NCBI GenBank assembly: GCA_949358305.1
Contig: CASHSZ010000102.1
Span: forward strand, 1-21,372
Length of the DNA: 21,372 bases
Direction of reading: 5' to 3'
Source of the DNA: Strigamia acuminata
Lineage: Eukaryota > Arthropoda > Chilopoda > Geophilomorpha > Linotaeniidae
The position numbers were made by a program, and so were the translations under genes. Positions 7,877-15,710 of the stretch are shown in pieces (the first letter of the stretch is position 1; each line of letters begins with the position of its first letter). Under the pieces are notes generated by a model, which saw nothing but the letters and a program-made list of their open reading frames with translations, searched no databases and was not told the DNA's origin.

Positions 7877-7945
7877 TTTTCGAGTCGAGTACGAATTTTG
7901 CCCTTCTTCAACGCGAAATCGTATTCGATTCGCTTTCGAATCGTA
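7877..7945 (+). repeat. Single 56-bp-type unit between palindromes 1 and 2
   Basis: One plus-oriented copy of the A unit followed by a variant hairpin (CGATTCGCTTTCGAATCG) where the arms carry GATTC instead of GACTC. The reverse complement of this variant reappears at 10940-10975 and 12380-12410. Confidence 0.85.
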
Positions 7946-8076
7946 TACGAGATGGTCGATGATTTTTGTTTCCCGGACTTTGATTCGTATTCGAGTTGTT
8001 ACGAGTTCGTATTTTGATCGTATTCGTATTCGAATCGAATTCGAATCGTATTCGAATCGAATACGAATCGAATTCG

Positions 8077-8453
8077 AGTCGTATTCGAGATGGTCGATGA
8101 TTTCCACTCGCTCGTATACGCGTTGTATACGAGCTCGTATTTTGATCGTAATCGTAAACGAGTCGTTTACAAGTCGTATACGAGTTGTATACGACGTGTA
8201 TACACCTCGTATACGAACGAAGTTTGGAAAATCCACCGGATACTTACTACGACATGAAAACACATAGTAGTCACATACGTCTTATTTGGAAATTGTGTTT
8301 TCACAAACTTCGTTCGTATACGAGGTGTATACACGTCGTATACAACTCGTATACGACTTGTAAACGATTCGTTTACGATTACGATCAAAATACGAGCTCG
8401 TATACAACGCGTATACGAGCGAGTGGAAATCATCGACCATCTCGAATACGACT
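8077..8453. repeat. Palindrome 2 (about 150-bp matched arms, 75-bp loop)
   Basis: Core arms are about 8077-8227 and 8303-8453 around loop 8228-8302. Outside the core, the left flank (8000-8076) is a run of CGAATCGAATT-type 11-mers. The right flank matches, inverted, the left flank of palindrome 1 (7385-7475). Palindrome 1 left plus palindrome 2 right therefore act as the inner part of one larger inverted repeat. Confidence 0.9.
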
Positions 8454-8536
8454 CGAATACGATTCGAATACATCTCGAATACATCTCGAATACGAGTCGT
8501 ACGAGTCAAAGTCCGGGAACGGGTCATCGACTATCT

Positions 8537-9216
8537 CGTATTCGACTCGAAAACGAGTCGAATACGATTTCGCGTTGAAGAAGGGCAAAATTCGCATTCG
8601 ACTCGAAAACGAGTCGAATACGAATTCGCATTCGACTCGAAAACGAGTCGAATACGATTTCGCGTTGAAGAAGGGCAAAACTCGTACTCGACTCGAAAAC
8701 GAGTCGAATACGATTTCGCGTTGGAGAAGGGCAAAACTCGTACTCGACTCGAAAACGAGTCGAATACGATTTCGCGTTGAAGAAGGGCAAAATTCGCATT
8801 CGACTCGAAAACGAGTCGAATACGATTTCGCGTTGAAGAAGGGCAAAACTCGCATTCGACTAGAAAACGAGTCGAATACGATTTCGCGTTGTAGAAAGGG
8901 CAAAACTCGTACTCGACTCGAAAGCGAGTCGAATACGATTTCGCGTTGAAGAAAGGCAAAACTCGTACTCGACTCGAAAACGAGTCGAATACGATTTCGC
9001 GTTGGAGAAGGGCAAAACTCGTACTCGACTCGAAAACGAGTCGAATACGATTTTGCGTTGAAGAAGGGCAAAATTCGCATTCGACTCGAAAACGAGTCGA
9101 ATACGATTTCGCGTTGAAGAAGGGCAAAACTCGCATTCGACTAGAAAACGAGTCGAATACGATTTCGCGTTGAAGAAGGGCAAAACTCGTACTCGACTAG
9201 AAAGCGAGTCGAATAC
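8537..9216 (-). repeat. 56-bp tandem array A2, about 12 copies, minus orientation
   Basis: The CGCGTTGAAG landmark occurs at 8571, 8661, 8717, 8773, 8829, 8885, 8942, 8998, 9054, 9110 and 9166. Steps are 56 except one of 90 (56 plus a 34-bp short unit) and one of 57. It is the inverted counterpart of array A1. Hairpin stems here are often perfect. Confidence 0.96.
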
Positions 9217-9580
9217 GAGATCATTTTTTGATCTGGGTCGTGAATGCGTCCGTATGTCACGCGAAGGCGTGTTGGAGTCGATTCCGAGTTCGTATTCCAT
9301 CTTGAACGCGCATTGGAGACGTAAACCAGTTTATTTTACCCACTCTCGCTCGATCCCGCTTCATCGCTCCTTGTCGCTCCTGTGAAAAAAAATACATGAG
9401 AATGTGCAGAAATGAACCTTCCAATACTCACATGAAAATTGACAACCTTGACACAAAACAGTCTATTGACACTCCCAACACCACCCCGGACGTTTTCCGG
9501 AAGAGTTTGGTCCACCCGGAATCCCCAGAATAGTCGCCCCCGAAATGCGGATTTCGCGGAAGCCAATCCGCGGAAAGGAT
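9217..9580. repeat. Module C, copy 1: 364-bp non-satellite insert, possible gene fragment
   Basis: This module lacks the 11-mer structure and recurs 2,415 bp downstream with three substitutions and no indels. On the minus strand it looks like exon-intron-exon: a GTGAGTAT donor at 9431 and a TTTTTTTTCACAG acceptor at 9380 define a 52-nt intron. Joining the flanks gives one frame open from beyond 9580 down to a TGA at 9259-9257. Another frame reads Gly/Ser/Glu-rich to a stop near 9335. I cannot choose the true frame or name the protein. It may be a captured piece of a host gene. Confidence 0.85.
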
Positions 9581-10573
9581 ACGAGGTGTATACACGTCGT
9601 ATACAACTTGTATACGACTTGTAAACGATTCGTTTACGATTACGATCAAAATACGAGCTCGTATACAACGCGTATACGAGCAAGTGGAAATCATCGACCA
9701 TCTCGAATGCGACTCGAATACGATTCGAATACATCTCGAATACATCTCGAATACGAGTCGTACGAGTCAAAGTCCGGGAACGGGTCATCGACTATCTCGT
9801 ATTCGAGTTGTTACGAGTTCGTATTTTGATCGTATTCGTATTCGAATCGAATTCGAATCGTATTCGAATCGAATACGAATCGAATTCGAGTCGTATTCGA
9901 GATGGTCGATGATTTCCACTCGCTCGTATACGCGTTGTATACGAGCTCGTATTTTGATCGTAATCGTAAACGAATCGTTTACAAGTCGTATACAAGTCGT
10001 ATACGACGTGTATACACCTCGTATACGAACGAAGTTTGGAAAATCCACCGGACACTTACTACGACATGAAAACACATAGTAGTCACATACGTCTTATTTG
10101 GAAATTGTGTTTTCACAAACTTCGTTCGTATACGAGGTGTATACACGTCGTATACGACTTGTATACGACTTGTAAACGATTCGTTTACGATTACGATCAA
10201 AATACGAGCTCGTATACAACGCGTATACGAGCGAGTGGAAATCATCGACCATCTCGAATACGACTCGAATTCGATTCGTATTCGATTCGAATACGATTCG
10301 AATTCGATTCGAATACGAATACGATCAAAATACGAACTCGTAACAACTCGAATACGAGATAGTCGATGACCCGTTCCCGGACTTTGACTCGTACGACTCG
10401 TATTCGAGATGTATTCGAGATGTATTCGAATCGTATTCGAGTCGCATTCGAGATGGTCGATGATTTCCACTCGCTCGTATACGCGTTGTATACGAGCTCG
10501 TATTTTGATCGTAATCGTAAACGAATCGTTTACAAGTCGTATACAAGTCGTATACGACGTGTATACACCTCGT
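9581..10573. repeat. Palindrome 3 (about 459-bp arms, 75-bp loop)
   Basis: The largest palindrome: left arm 9581-10039, loop 10040-10114, right arm about 10115-10573. It includes the full 11-mer runs, the CCGTTCCCGGACTTTGAC block and part of the next palindrome's left arm. The arms differ at only scattered positions by eye (for example AAGTGG/CGAGTGG and GCGAC/ACGAC variants). Confidence 0.9.
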
Positions 10574-10820
10574 ATACGAACGAAGTTTGGAAAATCCACC
10601 GGACACTTACTACGACATGAAAACACATAGTAGTCACATACGTCTTATTTGGAAATTGTGTTTTCACAAACTTCGTTCGTATACGAGGTGTATACACGTC
10701 GTATACGACTTGTATACGACTTGTAAACGATTCGTTTACGATTACGATCAAAATACGAGCTCGTATACAACGCGTATACGAGCGAGTGGAAATCATCGAC
10801 CATCTCGAATACGACTCGAA
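10436..10820. repeat. Palindrome 4 (about 155-bp matched arms, 75-bp loop)
   Basis: Arms are about 10436-10590 and 10666-10820 around loop 10591-10665. Its left arm is shared with the outer right arm of palindrome 3, so the two overlap and alternative foldings compete. Its right flank runs through 11-mers into array A3. Confidence 0.9.
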
Positions 10821-10929
10821 TTCGATTCGTATTCGATTCGAATACGATTCGAATTCGATTCGAATACGAATACGATCAAAATACGAACTCGTAACAACTC
10901 GAATACAAATCAAAGTCCGGGAAACAAAA

Positions 10930-11631
10930 ATCGACCATCTCGTATACGATTCGAAAGCGAATCGAATACGATTTCGCGTTGAAGAAGGGCAAAATTCGCA
11001 TTCGACTCGAAAACGAGTCGAATACGAATTCGCATTCGACTCGAAAACGAGTCGAATACGATTTCGCGTTGAAGAAGGGCAAAATTCGCATTCGACTCGA
11101 AAACGAGTCGAATACGATTTCGCGTTGAAGAAGGGCAAAACTCGCATTCGACTCGAAAACGAGTCGAATACGATTTCGCGTTGAGAAAGGGCAAAATTCG
11201 CATTCGACTCGAAAACGAGTCGAATACGATTTCGCGTTGAAGAAGGGCAAAACTCGCATTCGACTCGAAAACGAGTCGAATACGATTTCGCATTCGACTC
11301 GAAAACGAGTCGAATACGATTTCGCGTCGAAGAAGGGCAAAATTCGCATTCGACTCGAAAACGAGTCGAATACGATTTCGCGTTGAAGAAGGGCAAAACT
11401 CGCATTCGACTCGAAAACGAGTCGAATACGATTTCGCGTTGAGAAAGGGCAAAATTCGCATTCGACTCGAAAACGAGTCGAATACGATTTCGCGTTGAAG
11501 AAGGGCAAAACTCGCATTCGACTCGAAAACGAGTCGAATACGATTTCGCATTCGACTCGAAAACGAGTCGAATACGATTTCGCGTCAAAGAAGGGCAAAA
11601 TTTGCATTCGACTCGAAAACGAGTCGAATAC
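10930..11631 (-). repeat. 56-bp tandem array A3 with 258-bp higher-order period, minus orientation
   Basis: Landmarks fall at 10975, 11065, 11121, 11177, 11233, 11323, 11379, 11435, 11491 and 11581. Steps of 56, 56, 56, 90 from 11065 are repeated from 11323 to 11581, so a 258-bp block (four 56-bp units plus one 34-bp unit) is tandemly duplicated. Diagnostic variants recur at the same place in both blocks: GAGAAAGG at 11177 and 11435, and GCGTCRAAG at 11323 and 11581. The 34-bp units lack exactly the 22-bp spacer. Confidence 0.96.
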
Positions 11632-11995
11632 GAGATCATTTTTTGATCTGGGTCGTGAATGCGTCCGTATGTCACGCGAACGCGTGTTGGAGTCGATTCC
11701 GAGTTCGTATTCCATCTTGAACGCGCATTGGAGACGTAAACCAGTTTATTTTACCCACTCTCGCTCGATCCCGCTTCATCGCTCCTTGTCGCTCCTGTGA
11801 AAAAAAATACATGAGAATGTGCAGAAATGAACCTTCCAATACTCACATGAAAATTGACAACCTTGACACAAAACAGTCTATTGACACTCCCAACACCACC
11901 CCGGACGTTTTCCGGAAGAGTTTGGTCCACCCGGAATCCCCAGAATAGTCGCCCCCGAAATGCGGATTTCACGGAAGCCAATCCGCGAAAAGGAT
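11632..11995. repeat. Module C, copy 2
   Basis: Same length as copy 1 at 9217-9580, with three substitutions (AAGGCG to AACGCG, TTCGCGG to TTCACGG, CGCGGAAA to CGCGAAAA). The minus-strand intron-like signals are intact at the equivalent positions (about 11795-11846). Confidence 0.95.
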
Positions 11996-12340
11996 ACACC
12001 TCGTATACGAACGAAGTTTGGAAAATCCACCGGATACTTACTACGACATGAAAACACATAGTAGTCACATACGTCTTATTTGGAAATTGTGTTTTCACAA
12101 ACTTCGTTCGTATACGAGGTGTATACACGTCGTATACAACTTGTATACGACTTGTAAACGATTTGTTTACGATTACGATCAAAATACGAGCTCGTATACA
12201 ACGCGTATACGAGCGAGTGGAAATCATCGACCATCTCGAATACGACTCGAATTCGATTCGTATTCGATTCGAATACGATTCGAATTCGATTCGAATACGA
12301 ATACGATCAAAATACGAACTCGTAACAACTCGAATACGAA
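11996..12340. repeat. Truncated palindrome 5
   Basis: Only 26 bp of left arm (11996-12021) remain before the loop (12022-12096). The right arm continues about 240 bp without a partner. The junction with module C2 is informative: deleting the tip between the two ATAC words at 11994 and 12112 reproduces the C1 junction at 9580. Confidence 0.88.
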
Positions 12341-12374
12341 TCAAAGTCCGGGAAACAAAAATCATCGACCATCT

Positions 12375-12487
12375 CGTATACGATTCGAAAGCGAATCGAA
12401 TACGATTTCGCGTTGAAAAAGGACAAAACTCGTATTCGATTCGAAAGCGAATCGAATACGATTTCGCTTGGGAAAAGGACTCGAATG
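12375..12487 (-). repeat. Two decayed A-type units at the array edge
   Basis: Two units with the GATTC-type hairpin arms and altered spacers (GAAAAAGGAC, GGGAAAAGGAC) mark the right border of the satellite, after which the 11-mer texture stops. Confidence 0.8.
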
Positions 12488-12556
12488 CGCCTCCACGTTG
12501 CAATGCGCATTTGTGTAAACGATGATGGAATCCCCTGCTTAAATACTGGCTATCGC

Positions 12557-12602
12557 GTCACGTAACAGCAACGTGCCACGTCACGTAATTGCAACGTGCC
12601 GC
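12557..12602. repeat. 23-bp tandem duplication
   Basis: Two copies of a GTCACGTAAYWGCAACGTGCC-like unit, starting at 12557 and 12580, differ at a few positions. Confidence 0.8.
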
Positions 12603-12743
12603 GCTATGCCACACAATGTGCCGCCGCGATAGGCCATCGAACCCGAATGTGTGTGATGCGAAACGCGCGAGTACACGCGCGGAGAACGCGCGGCAATGCT
12701 AGCAACAGGAGCGCAACTGCCCAAGAAATTGCTCAACAATAAA

Positions 12744-12765
12744 AGGCACGTGGAAGCACGTGCCT
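12744..12765. repeat. Perfect 9-bp hairpin with GAAG loop
   Basis: The arm AGGCACGTG (12744-12752) and its exact complement CACGTGCCT (12757-12765) flank GAAG. AATAAA occurs just after it (about 12783). It is not the metazoan histone 3' stem-loop, whose stem is 6 bp with a different sequence. Function unknown. Confidence 0.8.
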
Positions 12766-12779
12766 GAAACAATAGGCAC

Positions 12780-13240
12780 TTCAAATAAAGTTATTGTTAA
12801 AAAACGGGCTTGAAAACCAACAATTACACAATAATTAAGGGGCAAGAAATGAACTTTGCTGCAATGCAAAGTTCTCAAAATACAGAGAAATGAAAGTTAC
12901 ACTTGTATAAAGAATTGACAATGTTTGAAACCAATAAAAACTACAAAAACACACTTGTAAAAAACCCAAAACAACCCCCAGAATGAATTATTTGACTCAA
13001 ATTAACCCTAAAACAGTCTTGGAGGTCGTGCAGACGACAGAGTCGGATCGGAAGGTTGCTAAAACCTGACGCCAAAACTAGCAATGGGACAGCTAGTTAG
13101 AAAACAGCTTTTTCATCAATCATGAACGCTGAAAACCTCACCCAGGGGTAGAAAATGATGGAGAGAACGTTTTCGCCATCTAAAACGGTCTAAAACGGGT
13201 CTAAAATGCCTAAACCGGCGCCTGGAACGTGGCGCAGTTG
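12780..13240. other. AT-rich stretch, no gene seen
   Basis: No supportable open frame, RNA gene or large repeat. A few short direct repeats such as TGCAAAGTTCTC and GTCTAAAA are present. Confidence 0.6.
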
Positions 13241-13722
13241 TTGGGTCAAATATTGTCAAAAATCAGTGGAAATTTGTCAAATACTGGCAAAAATCTGCTG
13301 AAATTTGTCAAAAATTGCCAAATTTTGGCGCAAGTTACGTGAGGTTTGCGCGCATCCAACTATGACGAAAAATCCATGCGTGTGCACGCGCGATTTACTG
13401 GCGCGTTGGAAGCGTTAAAATAAATTTTTCCAATATCTAACACAATTTGCACCGAATTATGGCAATTTTTGACAAATTTACATGGATTTTTGCCAGTATT
13501 TGACAAATTTCCACGGATTTTTGACAATATTTGACAAATTCCAGACAAATTTCAGACAAATTTCAATTAATTTTAGAAATTTTATGAGAAATTTCAGCAA
13601 ATGTTTGAGGATTGAGGAAATCTTCTGAAATTTGTCAAATATAGGCAAAAATCTTCTGAAATTTGTCAAATACAGGCAAAAATCTGCTGAAATTTGTCAA
13701 AAATTGCCCAAATTCCGTGCAA
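13240..13722. repeat. 31-bp repeat family in direct and inverted orientation
   Basis: Units resembling AAATTTGTCAAATACTGGC followed by AAAAATCTGCTG occur in direct orientation at 13240-13330 and 13628-13722 (GAAATTTGTC at 13269 and 13300, period 31). They are inverted at about 13440-13560. The two direct clusters share downstream sequence (a GCAAGTT, then TTTGCGCGCATC). The layout suggests an old inverted-repeat element or rearranged minisatellite. Confidence 0.75.
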
Positions 13723-14340
13723 GTTTTGCAAGTTTTGCGCGCATCAAATCGTATGCGCGCCTATACTATTGCACGAGCGCATTGACGCGTGATGAACACC
13801 GACCACGTTTACGAAGTGAATTCGAGCTACAAAAGTATCGAGTCGCCATTCTATGATGGAAAAAAAAAATTAAGTGTAAACAAACAAAATAAAAACTTTA
13901 ATATACAAGAAACGTACAATTCCACTCAACTTTGTTTCAAATTTTATTTATTGGATCATTGAAAATAAACAGTAGTGTTGTGCACTGTACGCTTAAGTGT
14001 ATACCGGCGATGCGTTGTTTTGTGGTGGGGATTTGCCTCGATAATTGATCTTTTCTCTTTGTTTGCAATATTTTTTTGGCCTTTTTTGTTGATTTTTCGG
14101 TTTGAAATTGTTTTTTTCCGGTGTAATTTAAGTGGTGGAAGGTTGTTGGCGTGTGTTGAGGGTAATTTTGGCGGTTTTTGGGTCGGGATTAGTGTTTTCT
14201 GCGATTTTTTATCGGTATTTGGGGTAACGCATGCGAATCGCCGTCGATGCGTCGACCGTAGCAAGTGTGGTTGAAGTGATTTCGTTCATTCGTTATTTTA
14301 ATGAAAATTAGGTATTTATTGTGACCACACGAGCACGTAG
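13723..14340. other. Stretch without a supportable gene
   Basis: A plus-strand frame near 13975-14274 and an overlapping minus-strand frame at 14264-13956 are both about 100 codons. Neither has a clear start/splice context or recognisable motif; the plus frame is Phe/Trp-rich through T-rich DNA. Confidence 0.5.
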
Positions 14341-14343
14341 CAA

Positions 14344-14483
14344 GTGCGCGCGCAAGTTAAATGTGTAGAGGCCTGTGAGAAAATAAAACGTGCGTGGAAG
14401 CGGCGTAAATATTCTTTGGTGACTGCCATGGGTTTGTGCTTTGTCGTGGGCGCGATATGTCTGCGATATATATATGCGTTAGG
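14344..14483 (+). pseudogene. Short frame with one predicted membrane segment, ending at the MITE insertion
   Basis: A frame without an ATG upstream begins after a TAG near 14337. It reads a basic segment (KIKRAWKRRKYS) followed by about 20 hydrophobic residues ending RYIYA. A CACGTAG just before it could be an acceptor. Restoring the site before the MITE inserted makes the codon after the alanine a TGA, so the insertion fell within the stop and the present frame reads on into the MITE. Could be a last exon of a small membrane protein, or chance. Confidence 0.15.
14472..14479. repeat. Target-site duplication, left copy (ATATGCGT)
   Basis: Eight bases directly before the left end of the MITE, identical to 14872-14879. 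Confidence 0.9.
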
Positions 14484-14871
14484 GATGAGAACGGGACCAA
14501 TTTTCGGGTCCCGACCCGTCCCGGGTCCATTACGTTAGCGTAATACGCGCGTATGATTGCATAATTGAAATAAATCAGTATTAAGCCTAATATTAGGCCT
14601 AATAATGCTAAAATAAAGTAAAGAAACAACAATATTTTGGTCATACAGTGTAATTTACTTTTAATAATGAGTTTGTTGTTGTTGTTTATTTACTTTATTT
14701 TAGCATTATCAGGCTCAATATTAGGCTTAATAGTGATAAATAACAACTGGAATTAGAAAATTGTCTCCGCCTCGCAGTACGAATTTAGCAACTGTAATCC
14801 CGTCCCGTCCCGTATCCGCATAGGGCAAACATTACCAGTCCAGTCCCTATCCCGGTCTGTTCTTATCCCTA
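14480..14871. mobile_element. Complete hAT-like MITE (392 bp)
   Basis: The element begins TAGGGATGAGAACGGG and ends CCGGTCTGTTCTTATCCCTA; the outer 13 bases match inverted with one difference (TAGGGATRAGAAC). It is flanked by a perfect 8-bp target duplication, the hallmark length of hAT transposons. CGGG/CCCG clusters lie subterminally at both ends. The interior contains a second inverted repeat (about 14579-14635 with 14680-14738, sharing ATATTAGGCYTAAT and ACTTTATTTTAGCATTAT blocks), so much of it can fold back. It encodes no protein and would depend on a hAT transposase elsewhere. Confidence 0.92.
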
Positions 14872-14879
14872 ATATGCGT
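14872..14879. repeat. Target-site duplication, right copy (ATATGCGT)
   Basis: Identical to 14472-14479. No mutation in either copy suggests a fairly recent insertion. Confidence 0.9.
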
Positions 14880-15140
14880 GATGTAGCGCGTTTGCTGCGC
14901 GCGATCTAGTGCGTTTGAGCGCGCGATGTAGCACCTTGAGCGTGTCCAAATGTGTACAGGTGCTCAAAAGATGTGCGAGGGCTTCACGTGCATACACGAA
15001 GCATAAACGTGAAGAAAACAGCAGAAGCAGTTGTGTGTGATATTTATAAAACCACATCACACAAGGGAATACTACTAATGATACAAAAAGCAATAAACTT
15101 TATGAATATTGAAATAAACTTACAAAATGGTGGAAAAAAC
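14880..15140. other. Stretch without a supportable gene
   Basis: GCGCGATSTAG-like words repeat near 14884-14935. No gene is supported. Confidence 0.5.
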
Positions 15141-15480
15141 ATGGCGTACTGCCTTGAATATATGCCGGGATGTTATCAATCTTCCGGGCCCCATGTGTGT
15201 TTGATTTTAGTCCTAATTTTGGTGTATTTTTTTTTTTTTTGCCTTGGTTTTTCTCGTTTCTTGGAGAGTGCTGAGGCATGCCGAGGTGTTCTCGGGCGTG
15301 TGCGCCTGTTGAAGATCGAGCGTTTCATATTTTGTGTTTAATAAGCCTACCGTGGTGCCTCGAGCGTTTATTAATTTCTCCACTCGAGGCACTTCACTAA
15401 CACCTCCCCGGTGTTTAAACGAGTAGCGGCGCTTATTTGACCCCGGTGTTTACTGTTTAAAATTGTCGTGTGTTTTCAAA
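15141..15480. repeat. Diverged copies of the AATAAACGCC palindrome family
   Basis: A decayed copy at about 15148-15190 (GTACTGCCTTGAATATATGCC) has TACCG/TGCCT and GCCGGG landmarks in family order. A second block at 15340-15475 contains TGCCTCGAGCGTTTATTAA, an inverted CTCGAGGCA and CCCCGGTGTTTA. A T-run lies at 15226-15240. These belong to the family with better copies from 16138 on. Confidence 0.6.
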
Positions 15481-15494
15481 GTTCTTAATTTGTT

Positions 15495-15710
15495 TAAAAG
15501 CAAACAAAATGGATATTTGTTAATTTTTATTTGATTTTATCAATTTCTATTGGTTTCTTGCTGATTTTTAATCGGTTTTTCTCTATTTGTGACAATTTTT
15601 GCCAATTTTAATCGTTATTTGTCATTCTGAATTGATTATTGTCCGATTTCAGTCGATTTTTGTTGATTTTTAATCATGTTTGTTCGTTTTTAATCAATTT
15701 TTGTCCCATG
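15495..15710. repeat. T-rich degenerate minisatellite
   Basis: Repeats of TTTTTAATCGATTTTTGT-like units about 18-22 bp long, heavily mutated. No coding potential. Confidence 0.7.

Larger units (their letters stand above)
6535..12487. repeat. Hierarchical palindromic satellite / foldback array
   Basis: About 5.95 kb is built from a CpG-rich 11-mer family (for example CGAATCGTATT). The order is: 56-bp array (plus orientation), palindrome 1, one 56-bp unit, palindrome 2, 56-bp array (minus), module C1, palindromes 3 and 4, 56-bp array (minus), module C2, half-palindrome 5, two decayed 56-bp-like units. The first array and the second are mirror images around palindromes 1-2. This combination of long inverted repeats with internal tandem repeats is what defines Foldback-type elements in flies and sea urchins. 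I see no transposase and no clean target duplication, so satellite DNA is the alternative. Long open frames across it are repeat artefacts. Confidence 0.9.

Noticed and set aside
8430-11715. Long minus-strand frames (up to 381 codons) across arrays A2 and A3
   Set aside because: They are the same repeat artefact read on the other strand of inverted arrays.
6535-12487. CRISPR-like array of repeats and spacers
   Set aside because: The spacer between hairpins is constant rather than unique, the organism is eukaryotic, and no cas genes are present.
12600-12660. Possible tRNA or tRNA-derived SINE (GGGTTCGATGG, a B-box-like word, on the minus strand)
   Set aside because: The only A-box-like sequence lies on the wrong side of it, and no cloverleaf can be drawn.
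12744-12765. Histone mRNA 3' stem-loop
   Set aside because: Stem length, loop sequence and lack of a histone gene all disagree with the known element.
13956-14274. Overlapping opposite-strand frames of about 100 codons
   Set aside because: Neither has splice or start evidence; the Phe-rich versus Lys/Asn-rich compositions are those of T-rich DNA read both ways.
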